Below, piece by piece: positions 46,052 through 55,158 of a stretch of 64,000 bases of DNA. Origin of the DNA: UBA1351 sp965140555 (GTDB taxonomy: Bacteria; Bacillota; Clostridia; Lachnospirales; Vallitaleaceae); the NCBI GenBank assembly GCA_965140555.1, contig OZ223259.1:1178001-1242000 (forward strand), read 5' to 3'. The notes beneath the pieces are model-generated. The model was given only the letters and a program-made list of their open reading frames with translations. It did no database searches and was not told the DNA's origin. How positions within the stretch are numbered: position 1 is the first letter of the stretch; each line of letters starts with the position of its first letter. The position numbers were made by a program, and so were the translations under genes.

Positions 46052-46110
46052 GCCTGTCCCCTAAAAATAGGAAACAGGCCTATGCTATGTTCATTTATTC
46101 TATTATACCA
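46052..46110 (-). promoter_or_regulatory. Extended -10 and leader hairpin of the orphan ABC operon
   Basis: Minus strand TATGGTATAAT holds an extended -10 (TATAAT at 46102-46107); no clear -35. The leader then forms GCCTGTTTCCTA, TTTT, TAGGGGACAGGC (46052-46079), a 12-bp stem with two G-U pairs but no U-tract. A further hairpin, CTATGGTGGTA/TACCGCCATAG (46146-46172), closes the marR gene. Confidence 0.45.
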
Positions 46111-46181
46111 TAGTATGGCAGTCAAACGGTAGACTCTTTCGCATTCTATGGCGGTAAGCACTACCACCATAGATATCGCTC

Positions 46182-46634
46182 TTATTTATGGCAACAGCTT
46201 ATACGTTGCGTCATTTCAATAAGTGACTCTACCGCCGTCATATAACGCTTCTGCTCTTCGTCATTTAGCTGTCTTATTTTACCTTCTATAAAGGCCAAAT
46301 GGTTTTTCCTAAACACCCTGACATATTGCTGCCCTTTATCTGTCAAATGCAAGTTATATACACGCTTATCGTCATCATCCTGCTCTTTTATCATGTAGCC
46401 TTTGGCGATGAGTTTCTTGGATACTGTAGTAAAGGAACCCTTCTCCAAATTTACCTTCTCACTGATTGTCGACATAGGTGCCGGTCCCCAATGATTCAAG
46501 GATAAAAGAGTAATAATATGACTATGATTCAGTGCGTCGTCGCTTTCATATTGAGCAAAAAACTCTTTAAAAAACGTATGCTCAATGGTTGATTTCAAAT
46601 GTAAAATACCGTCACATGCTTCATTAAGTTGCAT
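46182..46634 (-). CDS. MarR-family regulator of the second MATE pump
   Basis: 150 residues. Winged helix at about 45-105 (MSTISEKVNLEKGSFTTVSKKLIAKGYM, DDKRVYNLHLTDKGQQ). Eleven bp behind the MATE gene, reverse order to the pair at 27.2 kb. The 24-bp palindrome at 48055-48078 is its likely site. The protein is not closely similar to the first MarR, so the shared operator form is notable. Ends SCCHK with a terminal Cys pair, which could allow redox sensing. Confidence 0.9.
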   Translation of the reverse strand: MQLNEACDGILHLKSTIEHTFFKEFFAQYESDDALNHSHIITLLSLNHWGPAPMSTISEKVNLEKGSFTTVSKKLIAKGYMIKEQDDDDKRVYNLHLTDKGQQYVRVFRKNHLAFIEGKIRQLNDEEQKRYMTAVESLIEMTQRISCCHK

Positions 46635-46645
46635 CTTTCCACTCC

Positions 46646-48010
46646 TTAGTTACTAAATTCGCTTTCCATTACGAGAGTGTTATCCTTCATATATTGGAAC
46701 CAAAGGGCAATTGATGTTACAATGATCGCCAATGCATCTGCAACAGGCGTTACAATCCAGACACCCGTCAATCCAATGTAATTAGGCAGGATATAAAGCA
46801 AAGGAATCAAGAATATAAACTGTCTCAACATCCCGAGTATAATGGAAACGCGTCCCTTGGCAATGGATTGGAAAAAGGCTGTTCCCATAATATTAATACT
46901 TAATAGCGGTAACATAGCGATAAAGATACGTAATCCTCTAGCTGCCACCTCTACTGTATCAGATCCTTCTGACAAAAAGAAAGATACAAATGTCGGTGCA
47001 AAAAATTCCAAGATTAAGAATACGATCGTTGAAAAAGCGGAACCAATGAAAAAGCTGGTTACTAGTGTCTTGTATACACGGTCTTTTTGCTTCGCTCCAT
47101 GGTTATATCCAACAATCGGTTGCATTCCTTGTGTTAATCCCATAATAGGCATAATGAAAAATGTAAACAAGCTATTAATTGCACCCATGGATGTCACACC
47201 GGCAGTCCCACCGTAGGCTTCTAGCTGACGATTAAGGAAAGTCATCGCTACACTTGTACCTAACGATGTAATAAACGTTGCAAATCCGATAGAAATAATA
47301 CTCAAGATAATTGACAATCTCAATTTAAAATGTTCCGCTCTCAAATGAATGGAACTTTTCCCTGTTACATAATATAACACATAAATACATAGACCGACAA
47401 ATTGGCCTAAAATGGTACCTAAAGCTGCTCCTCGAACACCCATATCTAAGCCGCCTATAAATACAGCATCTAACACTATATTAGTAAGTGCTGATATAAT
47501 CATAACGGTCATAGAAATTGTAGGCTTTCCTTCTGTCCGAATAAAACTACTTAAAACGAAGGAAATCATTTGGAAAATGAATCCCATAAGAATAATTTCC
47601 ATGTAATCATGTGCATATTGAATATAATCTTCTTTTGCTCCAAAAATAGCTAACATTCCATCTAAGTTAACAAAAAAAGTGGCCAGTACAACGCCTGTAA
47701 CTATAATAGCCATAATCAATGTATTACCAAATACACGACTTGCACCGTCATAATCTTTTTCACCTAAACGTATGGATAAAAGGGCCGCTCCACCGGCACC
47801 GATTAAACCTGCAAATGCAAATATAATCATCATAATCGGGAAAACAATCGTTAATCCCGCCAATGCATTTTCTCCAACTAAATTTCCGATAAAAATACGG
47901 TCAACCACATTATAGATTGCATTTACCAACATCGCTATAACTGCCGGTATCGAAAATCGAATGAGCAATGTACTAATTGGTTTTGTTCCTAATTCTAATG
48001 TTCTGTTCAT
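46646..48010 (-). CDS. MATE-family efflux transporter (second)
   Basis: 454 residues, twelve membrane segments, MepA-like: ELGTKPISTLLIRFSIPAVIAMLVNAIYNVVDRIFIG at the start and LTQGMQPIVGYNHGAKQ in the second half are typical of the MepA branch. Exports cationic compounds. Operon with the marR gene behind it. SD GAGGTATATAT before the ATG at 48010. Confidence 0.92.
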   Translation of the reverse strand: MNRTLELGTKPISTLLIRFSIPAVIAMLVNAIYNVVDRIFIGNLVGENALAGLTIVFPIMMIIFAFAGLIGAGGAALLSIRLGEKDYDGASRVFGNTLIMAIIVTGVVLATFFVNLDGMLAIFGAKEDYIQYAHDYMEIILMGFIFQMISFVLSSFIRTEGKPTISMTVMIISALTNIVLDAVFIGGLDMGVRGAALGTILGQFVGLCIYVLYYVTGKSSIHLRAEHFKLRLSIILSIISIGFATFITSLGTSVAMTFLNRQLEAYGGTAGVTSMGAINSLFTFFIMPIMGLTQGMQPIVGYNHGAKQKDRVYKTLVTSFFIGSAFSTIVFLILEFFAPTFVSFFLSEGSDTVEVAARGLRIFIAMLPLLSINIMGTAFFQSIAKGRVSIILGMLRQFIFLIPLLYILPNYIGLTGVWIVTPVADALAIIVTSIALWFQYMKDNTLVMESEFSN

Positions 48011-48054
48011 ATATATACCTCATTTCTCTGTCCGGTCTTCCGGACTCATCACAC

Positions 48055-48123
48055 AATTAGTTGTTATCGCAACTAATTTCTGTCTATACTCTAACACATA
48101 AAGAACAACTATGTCAATTAGTT
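48055..48123 (-). promoter_or_regulatory. MATE-marR promoter with two inverted repeats
   Basis: Minus strand TTGACA (48112-48117), 18 bp, TAGAGT (48088-48093). A perfect palindrome AATTAGTTG-TTATCG-CAACTAATT (plus strand, 48055-48078) lies at the transcription start, and a second, AACTA-TGTCAAT-TAGTT (48107-48123), covers the -35. Two sites suggest cooperative MarR binding. Confidence 0.72.
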
Positions 48124-48213
48124 TGAAATCGAATTATTTTTTTGTGCATTAAATTCATCCTGTGATTAAGGTAACAAAAGATTAACATACTCTTCAGTCG
48201 CGGCACCTATAAA

Positions 48214-48353
48214 AACATTGTATACATGTTGAAATCCCCTTTTCTTTTTCACATTATATGTTATAATATTATCAATATAATTCATTCAATCACCGTAACC
48301 AATAACGAATACATCGGATTAGAGCCTATAAAAACAGCTATCATCCGATTTTT
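48214..48353 (+). promoter_or_regulatory. Leader of the small Cys protein: -10, palindrome and terminator-like hairpin
   Basis: AACATTGTATACATGTT (48214-48230) is a near palindrome like a GntR site. TATAAT at 48262-48267 is the best -10, without a good -35. ATCGGAT (48313-48319) and ATCCGAT (48343-48349) pair and are followed by TTTT, a possible attenuator 40 bp before the gene. The rest of the 48124-48395 gap shows nothing further. Confidence 0.45.
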
Positions 48354-48395
48354 AATACAATTCAGTCGTTAATAAATTAACACAGGAGGTGCCTT

Positions 48396-48683
48396 ATGTG
48401 CTTTACATGTCATCCATTAAACCATTATGAAACGGTTCACGATCATGCAGCATTAACCCATTTACAAAAAAAAGCTTTTGATTATATTGATCGAGGTGCA
48501 CTAGAACTCTCTTATACAAATAGTGACAACTCCGATTATGAAGAGATGCACTTTACTTGCACCTCATGCGATAGAACCTTTGTTCTATGGCTACATCATC
48601 GCTATTTATCCAATGGTGGCGAATGGCGTTCTTTATCAAAGGGAGATAAAGATTGCCTCTGCCACACCTTGGTTCCTCAATAA
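48396..48683 (+). CDS. Small Cys-rich protein of unknown function
   Basis: 95 residues, ATG after CAGGAGGTGCCTT. Two CxxC pairs (MCFTCH at the N-terminus, CTSC near 54-57) and CLC near the C-terminus suggest a zinc or Fe-S site; many His and acidic residues. No signal or membrane segment. I do not recognise the family. Monocistronic between its own leader hairpin and a strong terminator. Confidence 0.7.
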   Translation: MCFTCHPLNHYETVHDHAALTHLQKKAFDYIDRGALELSYTNSDNSDYEEMHFTCTSCDRTFVLWLHHRYLSNGGEWRSLSKGDKDCLCHTLVPQ

Positions 48684-48692
48684 ACATTGTAA

Positions 48693-48731
48693 AAAAAGGG
48701 ATAATCGGAAATAATCCGATTATCCCTTTTT
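48693..48731. terminator. Strong terminator behind the small Cys protein
   Basis: AAAAAGGGATAATCGG, loop AAATAAT, CCGATTATCCCTTTTT: a 16-bp perfect stem, functional on both strands (also faces the otsAB gene end). Confidence 0.92.
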
Positions 48732-48805
48732 ATATATAACCCAAGGCATCGTCTGTTAATTATGCCTTCTCTTCTACGTTCGACTTAAAATCGTCTTTTC
48801 TGCCT

Positions 48806-50989
48806 TTATTTTACAAATTTACCTAATATTTGGCGAACAGAACGCCATGAACGCACGCGATATTTTGCTGCTGTATGGCCCATGCCGACTTTAATTGTAT
48901 AAGAGTCTTCCGGTAATGCATCAAATAAATCTTCATCCGTCACATCATCACCGATACTCATAATAAAATCAAAATCTTTGCCTTCCGCAAATATGGAAAC
49001 CCCTTGTCCTTTGTTGACACGATTATCCTTAATCTCAAGAACTTTATTTCCTTCTTGAAGTCCTAAACTCATGGATTGAGTCATTGAAAGCAGGGCTTCC
49101 TTTACCTCTCCAAACTTAGTTGCCACCATATCCGGTTCACATTGACGATAATGGAAAGCTAGTGAATATTCTTTTTCCTCAATAAGAGACCCCGGCATTC
49201 TGTCCGTAAATACTTCAAGAACATGATGAATGGTTGCCTTCCAATCATTATTCAAGGATACGGTCATTCGCCAATCCTCTCCCGGATGTCGTAACCACAA
49301 TCCATGGGATGCCAGAATATGAAGATCCATATCTCCCAACCAATCATCTAACGTTAAACGATCTCGTCCGGAAACAATAACCACTTTATTCTTTGGATCA
49401 TCTGTCAATTTTTGCAACAAACGTCGGACTTCTTTGTCCGGTTTTGCTTTTTCCGGTATTGATTTAAATCCTACAAGTGTTCCGTCGTAGTCGATAAAAA
49501 GCAACCGTTTATTTGCTTCTTTATACGCATCAACAACTACTGCATTATCCCGTTCAAGGCTCTTTTGTACGCTGACCTCAAGCGGATCTGTCTCTAGGTG
49601 AGCCAGATTATTCATAAACTGTTCTGCCCAGAACTCCACATTATACCGTTTTAATCGACGATGCATGATACGATTAATGGCACGTTTTTCTTTGCCTGGC
49701 ATCTCTAGTGCTGTCTTTATTCCATCCGCAATCTCATCCGTATCGTTTGCATTAACAATAACAGCTTCACCCAATTCACTGGCGGCACCGGCTGTCTCAC
49801 TAATAACAACCATACCCTCATAATCTGTTCTTGCCGCAATATATTCTTTGACCACAAGATTCATTCCGTCTCGCAGAGGTGTTACCAAAAGCACTTCGGA
49901 ATGTTTATAGAAAGCAATCAAACTCTCTTGAGGAAAGGATTGGAAGAAGAACCAAATAGGCATCCAACTCACCGTACCGTATTTCCCATTCGTTTCACTC
50001 ACTAGAATTTGTATTTCACGCTTTAATTGTTCATAGCTATCTACGGCTTCTCTTGATGGTGCAACAATAAGGTTTAATCGAACTTTTTCAACGTATTCCG
50101 GATTTTTTTCCAAAAACCTATCATAGGCTTTAATCCGTTCCGGAATACCCTTTGTATAATCCAAGCGATCAATCGATAGAATCATTTGAACGCCGTCGAT
50201 ACTTTCAACAATTTCCGCTTCTTCTTTTTTAAATTCTTTTGATGTATACTCCTTCGAGAAACGATCATAGTCGATCCCCATAGGAAAAACATCGGCTTTA
50301 ACCAATCGATCTTCAAAAACAATGTTGTTAAGATTATGTTCATATCCTAGAATACGTCGTACACTACTTAGAAAATGTCGCACATAATCATACGTATGGA
50401 AACCAATCAAATCTGCACCTAGTAGACCTTTTAAGATTTCTTCTCGCCATACAAGCATTCGGAAAACTTCATATGAAGGAAACGGTATATGCAAAAAGAA
50501 ACCAATGCGTACATTGGGGTAAACTTCACGAATCATTTCAGGTAAAAGCATGAGTTGATAATCATGGACCCATATGATATCATCCTCTTCAATACGATCC
50601 TTAATTGCATCAAAAAACTTACGATTTACTTGATAGTAAGCATCCCATGTGTCCACGTTATATTCTGCCTTGTTGGAAAAATAATGGAATAGGGGCCATA
50701 TCGTTTTATTGGAAAATCCATAGTAATAACGGTCAATTTCCTCATTGGATAAAAATACCGGAAGACAATTATAACTTTCTTCTAGTGTTTCTCCAATGGA
50801 TTCTTTCTCTTTATCTGATGTCCCTTCCTCCGAAACGCCGGGCCATCCTGCCCATAGTCCATTGGATGATTCATGGTAGCTTTTCAGTCCTGTTGCTAAG
50901 CCACCGATGCTCTTCGAATACTGAAGTTCATCGTCCTCTTTAGAAACAGTGACGGGTAAACGATTTGATACAAATATTGTTTTACTCAT
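48806..50989 (-). CDS. Bifunctional trehalose-6-phosphate synthase/phosphatase
   Basis: 727 residues from the ATG at 50989; the adjacent ATG at 50992 is 4 bp from AAGGAG, this one 7 bp. N-terminal GT20 synthase (about 1-465: SNRLPVTV, IGGLATGL, WVHDYQLMLLP, LSIDRLDYTKGIPERIKAY, TPLRDGMNLVVKEY), and C-terminal HAD trehalose phosphatase (about 495-720: LLFIDYDGTLVGF, SGRDRLTLDDWLG, SIGDDVTDEDLFDALP). Makes trehalose from UDP-glucose and glucose-6-phosphate in one polypeptide; OtsA and OtsB are more often separate in bacteria. Compatible-solute or stress role. Confidence 0.95.
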   Translation of the reverse strand: MSKTIFVSNRLPVTVSKEDDELQYSKSIGGLATGLKSYHESSNGLWAGWPGVSEEGTSDKEKESIGETLEESYNCLPVFLSNEEIDRYYYGFSNKTIWPLFHYFSNKAEYNVDTWDAYYQVNRKFFDAIKDRIEEDDIIWVHDYQLMLLPEMIREVYPNVRIGFFLHIPFPSYEVFRMLVWREEILKGLLGADLIGFHTYDYVRHFLSSVRRILGYEHNLNNIVFEDRLVKADVFPMGIDYDRFSKEYTSKEFKKEEAEIVESIDGVQMILSIDRLDYTKGIPERIKAYDRFLEKNPEYVEKVRLNLIVAPSREAVDSYEQLKREIQILVSETNGKYGTVSWMPIWFFFQSFPQESLIAFYKHSEVLLVTPLRDGMNLVVKEYIAARTDYEGMVVISETAGAASELGEAVIVNANDTDEIADGIKTALEMPGKEKRAINRIMHRRLKRYNVEFWAEQFMNNLAHLETDPLEVSVQKSLERDNAVVVDAYKEANKRLLFIDYDGTLVGFKSIPEKAKPDKEVRRLLQKLTDDPKNKVVIVSGRDRLTLDDWLGDMDLHILASHGLWLRHPGEDWRMTVSLNNDWKATIHHVLEVFTDRMPGSLIEEKEYSLAFHYRQCEPDMVATKFGEVKEALLSMTQSMSLGLQEGNKVLEIKDNRVNKGQGVSIFAEGKDFDFIMSIGDDVTDEDLFDALPEDSYTIKVGMGHTAAKYRVRSWRSVRQILGKFVK

Positions 50990-51074
50990 CATCTCACTCC
51001 TTACATAAAAAAAAAGCAAATACAATTATAATTTTTTATAGTATATTGTATATATTTATCTTATCCTATACTAC

Positions 51075-51103
51075 ATTATCCCTTTATTTACATAAAAAGT
51101 CAA
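51075..51103 (-). promoter_or_regulatory. otsAB-fusion promoter
   Basis: Minus strand TTGACT (51098-51103), 17 bp, GATAAT (51075-51080); leader of about 80 nt. Confidence 0.7.
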
Positions 51104-51137
51104 ATAACTTCTAGATACGCTTCTGAAGTTTTACATA

Positions 51138-52559
51138 TTATTGTCGTTCAGAAACCCATTGACTGATATCTTGAATGACCGCTTCACTCATAGGTGTTTT
51201 TATGTTGTACTCTTCAGACGTGCTTAATCCTTCAACCGGCATCATAAGATGGTTTAACGATGGATAAGACTTAAAGGTGGCATTACTCTTATTCACCCAC
51301 ACATGCTTCCATAAATCAAAATCCTCCATCGTTACTTGATAGTCAGCTTCGCCTTGTAATACAAGAACCGGCTCCGCTATAGCTTGGGCATAAACGTCCG
51401 GGTTATAGTCTGCATCAGCTCTCCAATATGCCGGATAAGCGCCCAGAATCGGTTGATCATCTGCCGCCTCATCAAGATGAGAAAAAGCATCATTTAACAT
51501 GTCTATTTCCGCCTGCTCATCTTCTGTGATGACACCATCCACTTTTGCCAAATAGAGCGACTGCAGGGGTAGAAGTGTCCCTAGACTTCGATGATTTCCA
51601 GCCAATAGTATATAGCCTCCTATATCACCATCATCTGAGAGCTTTTCATCAATCATCGGAATCAAGTAGCCTCCCATACTATGTCCTAAAATTACAATTG
51701 ATTGATTGTTAATTCCCTGTTCATCCTGTAGAAAATTCACAGCCGCTAGTACATCCTCTACTGTTTCTTCATAAAAAGTCAGGTTCATATCTGATGCCAT
51801 GGCTTGTCCATACACATAGGTCCGTTTATCATACCGTAGGGACCCTATGCCTTTAGCAGCCAACCCTTCCGCTATGGATTTAAACGGCTTATTCGGCCCA
51901 ACCGTTTCATCTCTGTCGCTCGCTCCTGATCCTTGTACCAAAAGTACAACCGGCTTCCCTTCTTCAGGTTTTATATAGATGCCCTCTAATGGATATTGTT
52001 GTGTTCCCACTGTTACTTGCGTACCAAGTGTCTCCTCATCCTGAGCCCCTTCATCATTCGCTTCTTGATTATATGGTGTCATATTCAGACCTGCAATAGC
52101 ATTGTCACCATCAAAGTTGACATTCCACGTTATTGCCCCTTCGCTGTATTGAACATACACATGCCAGATTATATAGCCGCTTTGTTCATCCCTTCCACTT
52201 CCTAAAACCTCTTTATAATCCCCATATTTTTCTGAAACACCTGTTGCCAATTGTTCATAAATGTCAACAGATGAAGCATCTTTCATTTGATCCGATAGAG
52301 AATAATTCGAATAAGCGTCTTGATAATTTCCTTTGATAATATCCATCACATAGTCAAGCGCTACTTGCTTCAATGCATCCTCTTGTACCTCCTCTTGATT
52401 CTCTTCCGATTTATCGCCATCTTCCACCTTCTCATCCCCTTGTGACACCTCTTCATCTGTTGATTGATCTTGACCATTGCTGTTGGCTTGACATCCTGCC
52501 AACACCAGAAACATAAAACTTACCATCGTCAACCATTGCCATCCTTTTATTTTACCCAT
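51138..52559 (-). CDS. Lipoprotein alpha/beta hydrolase with DUF3887-like N-terminal domain
   Basis: 473 residues. Lipobox VLAGC (Cys23), acidic linker to about residue 60, a DUF3887-like domain (about 60-160), then an alpha/beta hydrolase (about 175-470) with VQGSGASDRDE, nucleophile elbow GHSMGGY, Asp in LQGEADYQV and His in SLNHLMM. Probably a surface esterase or acyl-transfer enzyme; substrate unknown. SD AAGGAGGAATAATA. Monocistronic or behind lplA (87-bp gap). Confidence 0.88.
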   Translation of the reverse strand: MGKIKGWQWLTMVSFMFLVLAGCQANSNGQDQSTDEEVSQGDEKVEDGDKSEENQEEVQEDALKQVALDYVMDIIKGNYQDAYSNYSLSDQMKDASSVDIYEQLATGVSEKYGDYKEVLGSGRDEQSGYIIWHVYVQYSEGAITWNVNFDGDNAIAGLNMTPYNQEANDEGAQDEETLGTQVTVGTQQYPLEGIYIKPEEGKPVVLLVQGSGASDRDETVGPNKPFKSIAEGLAAKGIGSLRYDKRTYVYGQAMASDMNLTFYEETVEDVLAAVNFLQDEQGINNQSIVILGHSMGGYLIPMIDEKLSDDGDIGGYILLAGNHRSLGTLLPLQSLYLAKVDGVITEDEQAEIDMLNDAFSHLDEAADDQPILGAYPAYWRADADYNPDVYAQAIAEPVLVLQGEADYQVTMEDFDLWKHVWVNKSNATFKSYPSLNHLMMPVEGLSTSEEYNIKTPMSEAVIQDISQWVSERQ

Positions 52560-52646
52560 TATTATTCCTCCTTCGTTTAGACTCTATAAGTTATCTTCCA
52601 TTATAGCACCTCATCTTGTGATGACTATACCTCACGTCTATAACCA

Positions 52647-53657
52647 TCATTTCCATGTCCAGATTGTCTCTTCCAACCAAGTTGCCAACTCTTTAGTCTC
52701 TTTTTGGGTTCTCGCCTTTTGATTCAAAGGTATTGCTGAAATGCACTGATAAATATTGCCTTTATTAAGGAGAAGTCCCTTAAGCTGCTCCGCCACATCA
52801 TAAATCCATTGTTCATCCATCGCATCCGAATAGATGACACATTCGGCAATATAATTGTGGGTCTGATCAAATTCCCAGTGGAATGATACGTGCCCCCAAT
52901 CAAATCGATGTTCCTCTTGATACACACCTTTGTAGTCTTTACCCATAATCCATGTTGTATCTGAAAATCGGTCTATTTTCCTAGCGATTATATCCTCATC
53001 GAATCTATCCTTTTCTATACCTCTTGCCTCGCATCCATAGATCTTTTTGGAGGCAGATTTGAGAGCATCCTTTAATTTAGATATTGTTACGTCACTGTTA
53101 AGTTCTTTAAGATTAATTACACGTGATTTCACGGATTTGACACCTTTGCCTTGAAACTTAGAAGGCTTAACTTGAAGGTAATGACTCATCTTTTCTTTGT
53201 TCACATCAACGAGTAATGTTCCGTGATGGTACCGTTTATTTTTCGTTCGATAAAAGGCGTTACCGGAAAACTTTCTTCCTTCCGCCAACAAGTCATTTCT
53301 TCCTGAAAATTCTGCATTAATTCCTAATGATCGAACGGCCTCAATAATCACCGACAACTGCCGTTGCACATCATAATGTGCATCCGTTGTAATAAAAGTG
53401 AAATTCAGATTCCCCAAGTCATGATAGACTGCTCCACCTCCTGAAAGTCGCCTAACTAAAGAGACATTATCCTCGCGCAACCGCTTCATATCACATTCTT
53501 GCCATACATTTTGATGACGCCCTATAACGACTGTATTGGCATTTTGCCACAGATATACTATCACTTCATCTTCTTGCACACTCTCTGTCAAATAGGCTTC
53601 AATTGCCAGGTTTTTTATAGGCTCTGTTTCCAACCAATCTACAACTGTTAATTTCAT
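52647..53657 (-). CDS. lplA: Lipoate-protein ligase A
   Basis: 336 residues from the ATG at 53657 (GGAGG 8 bp upstream); the ATG at 53672 contains that site itself. RRLSGGGAVYHDLGNLNFTF and YLWQNANTVVIGRHQNVWQECD are LplA motifs, and a C-terminal accessory domain is present. Joins lipoate to the E2 or H subunits of lipoyl enzymes using ATP. None of these enzymes is in the window. Confidence 0.93.
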   Translation of the reverse strand: MKLTVVDWLETEPIKNLAIEAYLTESVQEDEVIVYLWQNANTVVIGRHQNVWQECDMKRLREDNVSLVRRLSGGGAVYHDLGNLNFTFITTDAHYDVQRQLSVIIEAVRSLGINAEFSGRNDLLAEGRKFSGNAFYRTKNKRYHHGTLLVDVNKEKMSHYLQVKPSKFQGKGVKSVKSRVINLKELNSDVTISKLKDALKSASKKIYGCEARGIEKDRFDEDIIARKIDRFSDTTWIMGKDYKGVYQEEHRFDWGHVSFHWEFDQTHNYIAECVIYSDAMDEQWIYDVAEQLKGLLLNKGNIYQCISAIPLNQKARTQKETKELATWLEETIWTWK

Positions 53658-53729
53658 TTCTTTGTCCTCCATTTCGTCCCACTCTCATTGCTCAATTTTA
53701 TATATTATACTAAAGCAGTGCTTATATCC

Positions 53730-53759
53730 TTGTAAAGTTAATGTTAATTATACTATAAT
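53730..53759 (+). promoter_or_regulatory. Promoter of the third MATE gene
   Basis: TTGTAA (53730-53735), 18 bp, TATAAT (53754-53759). A start near 53766 leaves only 12 bp to the ATG at 53778 but 36 bp to that at 53802, which favours the latter. Confidence 0.65.
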
Positions 53760-53801
53760 AACAACGTAACCATCCTGATGACCTATAGAAAGAAATATAT
53801 T

Positions 53802-55136
53802 ATGAACCCCTTGTTTACAAAACGTGATTTAAAACGACTCATCATCCCATTAATTATTGAACAATTCCTCGTCATTACTGTTGGAATGGCTGACATAATT
53901 ATGATTTCCAGTGTAGGAGAAAATGCCGTATCCGGCGTTTCCCTCGTTAATACCGTCAACATCTTGTTGATCAATATATTTGCTGCTCTTGCAACGGGCG
54001 GTGCTGTTGTTTGTGCACAATATTATGGCAAAGGCGATTTAGCCTCTGCTTCGGAAACAGCCAAACAACTTCTTGTCGTTTCCAGCGTCATCTCCTCTCT
54101 TATACTCGCTGTCGTTCTTCTCTTTAGAGGGCCTCTTTTATCCCTTATTTTTGGGAATGTGGATACCGATATTATGGAAAAAGCTTTGATTTATTTCTTG
54201 CTTTCAGGATTATCTTACCCCTTTCTAGCTATCTATAATAGTAGCGCTGCACTCTTTCGAGCCATGGGGAATTCCAGAGTCTCCATGATGACCTCGTTAT
54301 TAATGAACATTATGAATATCGGTGGCAATGCCATCTTTATTTTCGGACTCCATCTAGGGGTAGCCGGTGTTGGTTTATCAACACTTATCTCCCGTTTTAT
54401 CGCAGCAGGCGTCATGTTATTCCTCATTACTCTGCCTAGAAATCCAATATATATTAACCTAAAAACCCGTTACCATTTCAACTGGTCTCTGGTCAAACAA
54501 ATTTTCGCCATCGGTATCCCTAACAGTCTGGAAAACAGTATGTTTCAAATTGGGAAAATACTTGTTTTATCCCTTGTTACAACCTTCGGAACGACGGCTA
54601 TTACCGCCAATGCTGTGAGTAATACCGTTGCCAGTTTCTCCATACTCCCCGGCATAGCAACGGGCTTGGCCCTTATAACTATTGTCGGACAATGTTATGG
54701 GGCCGGTGCCTATGACCAAATCATGCTCTATACTAAAAAAATACTCGGCCTAACCTACACCTCTTTAGTTCTTCTAAACATTGTCATCTTCACCTGCGCA
54801 CCTGTCATTGTTCAAATTTATCATTTAAGTCCGGATACAGCCGCATTGACATTGAAAATCGTCCGCTATCACAGTACCCTTTGCATACTAATATGGCCAC
54901 TCTCATTCACATTGCCTAATGTGTTAAGAGCAGCCAATGATGCTAAATACACCATGATTGTAGCCATTATATCCATGTGGACATTTCGCATCGGATTCAG
55001 TTATATTCTAGGAAGTACCCTTGGTCTAGGTGTTTTTGGAATCTGGGTAGCCATGACAATTGATTGGGGCTTTCGCTCGATTTGTCTCTCCTACCGTTTT
55101 CTACGCAAGCGCTGGCTACCCACTCAAAGCACTTGA
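53802..55136 (+). CDS. MATE-family efflux transporter (third)
   Basis: 444 residues from the ATG at 53802, after AGAAAGAAATATATT; ribosome site weak. Twelve membrane segments; GVSLVNTVNILLINIFAALATGGAVVCAQYYGKG and FRAMGNSRVSMM are DinF/NorM-like MATE features. Unlike the other two pumps it has no MarR partner. Convergent with the M14 peptidase, 22 bp apart. Confidence 0.9.
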   Translation: MNPLFTKRDLKRLIIPLIIEQFLVITVGMADIIMISSVGENAVSGVSLVNTVNILLINIFAALATGGAVVCAQYYGKGDLASASETAKQLLVVSSVISSLILAVVLLFRGPLLSLIFGNVDTDIMEKALIYFLLSGLSYPFLAIYNSSAALFRAMGNSRVSMMTSLLMNIMNIGGNAIFIFGLHLGVAGVGLSTLISRFIAAGVMLFLITLPRNPIYINLKTRYHFNWSLVKQIFAIGIPNSLENSMFQIGKILVLSLVTTFGTTAITANAVSNTVASFSILPGIATGLALITIVGQCYGAGAYDQIMLYTKKILGLTYTSLVLLNIVIFTCAPVIVQIYHLSPDTAALTLKIVRYHSTLCILIWPLSFTLPNVLRAANDAKYTMIVAIISMWTFRIGFSYILGSTLGLGVFGIWVAMTIDWGFRSICLSYRFLRKRWLPTQST

Positions 55137-55158
55137 TAACCTCCAAAGCTCAAGCATT

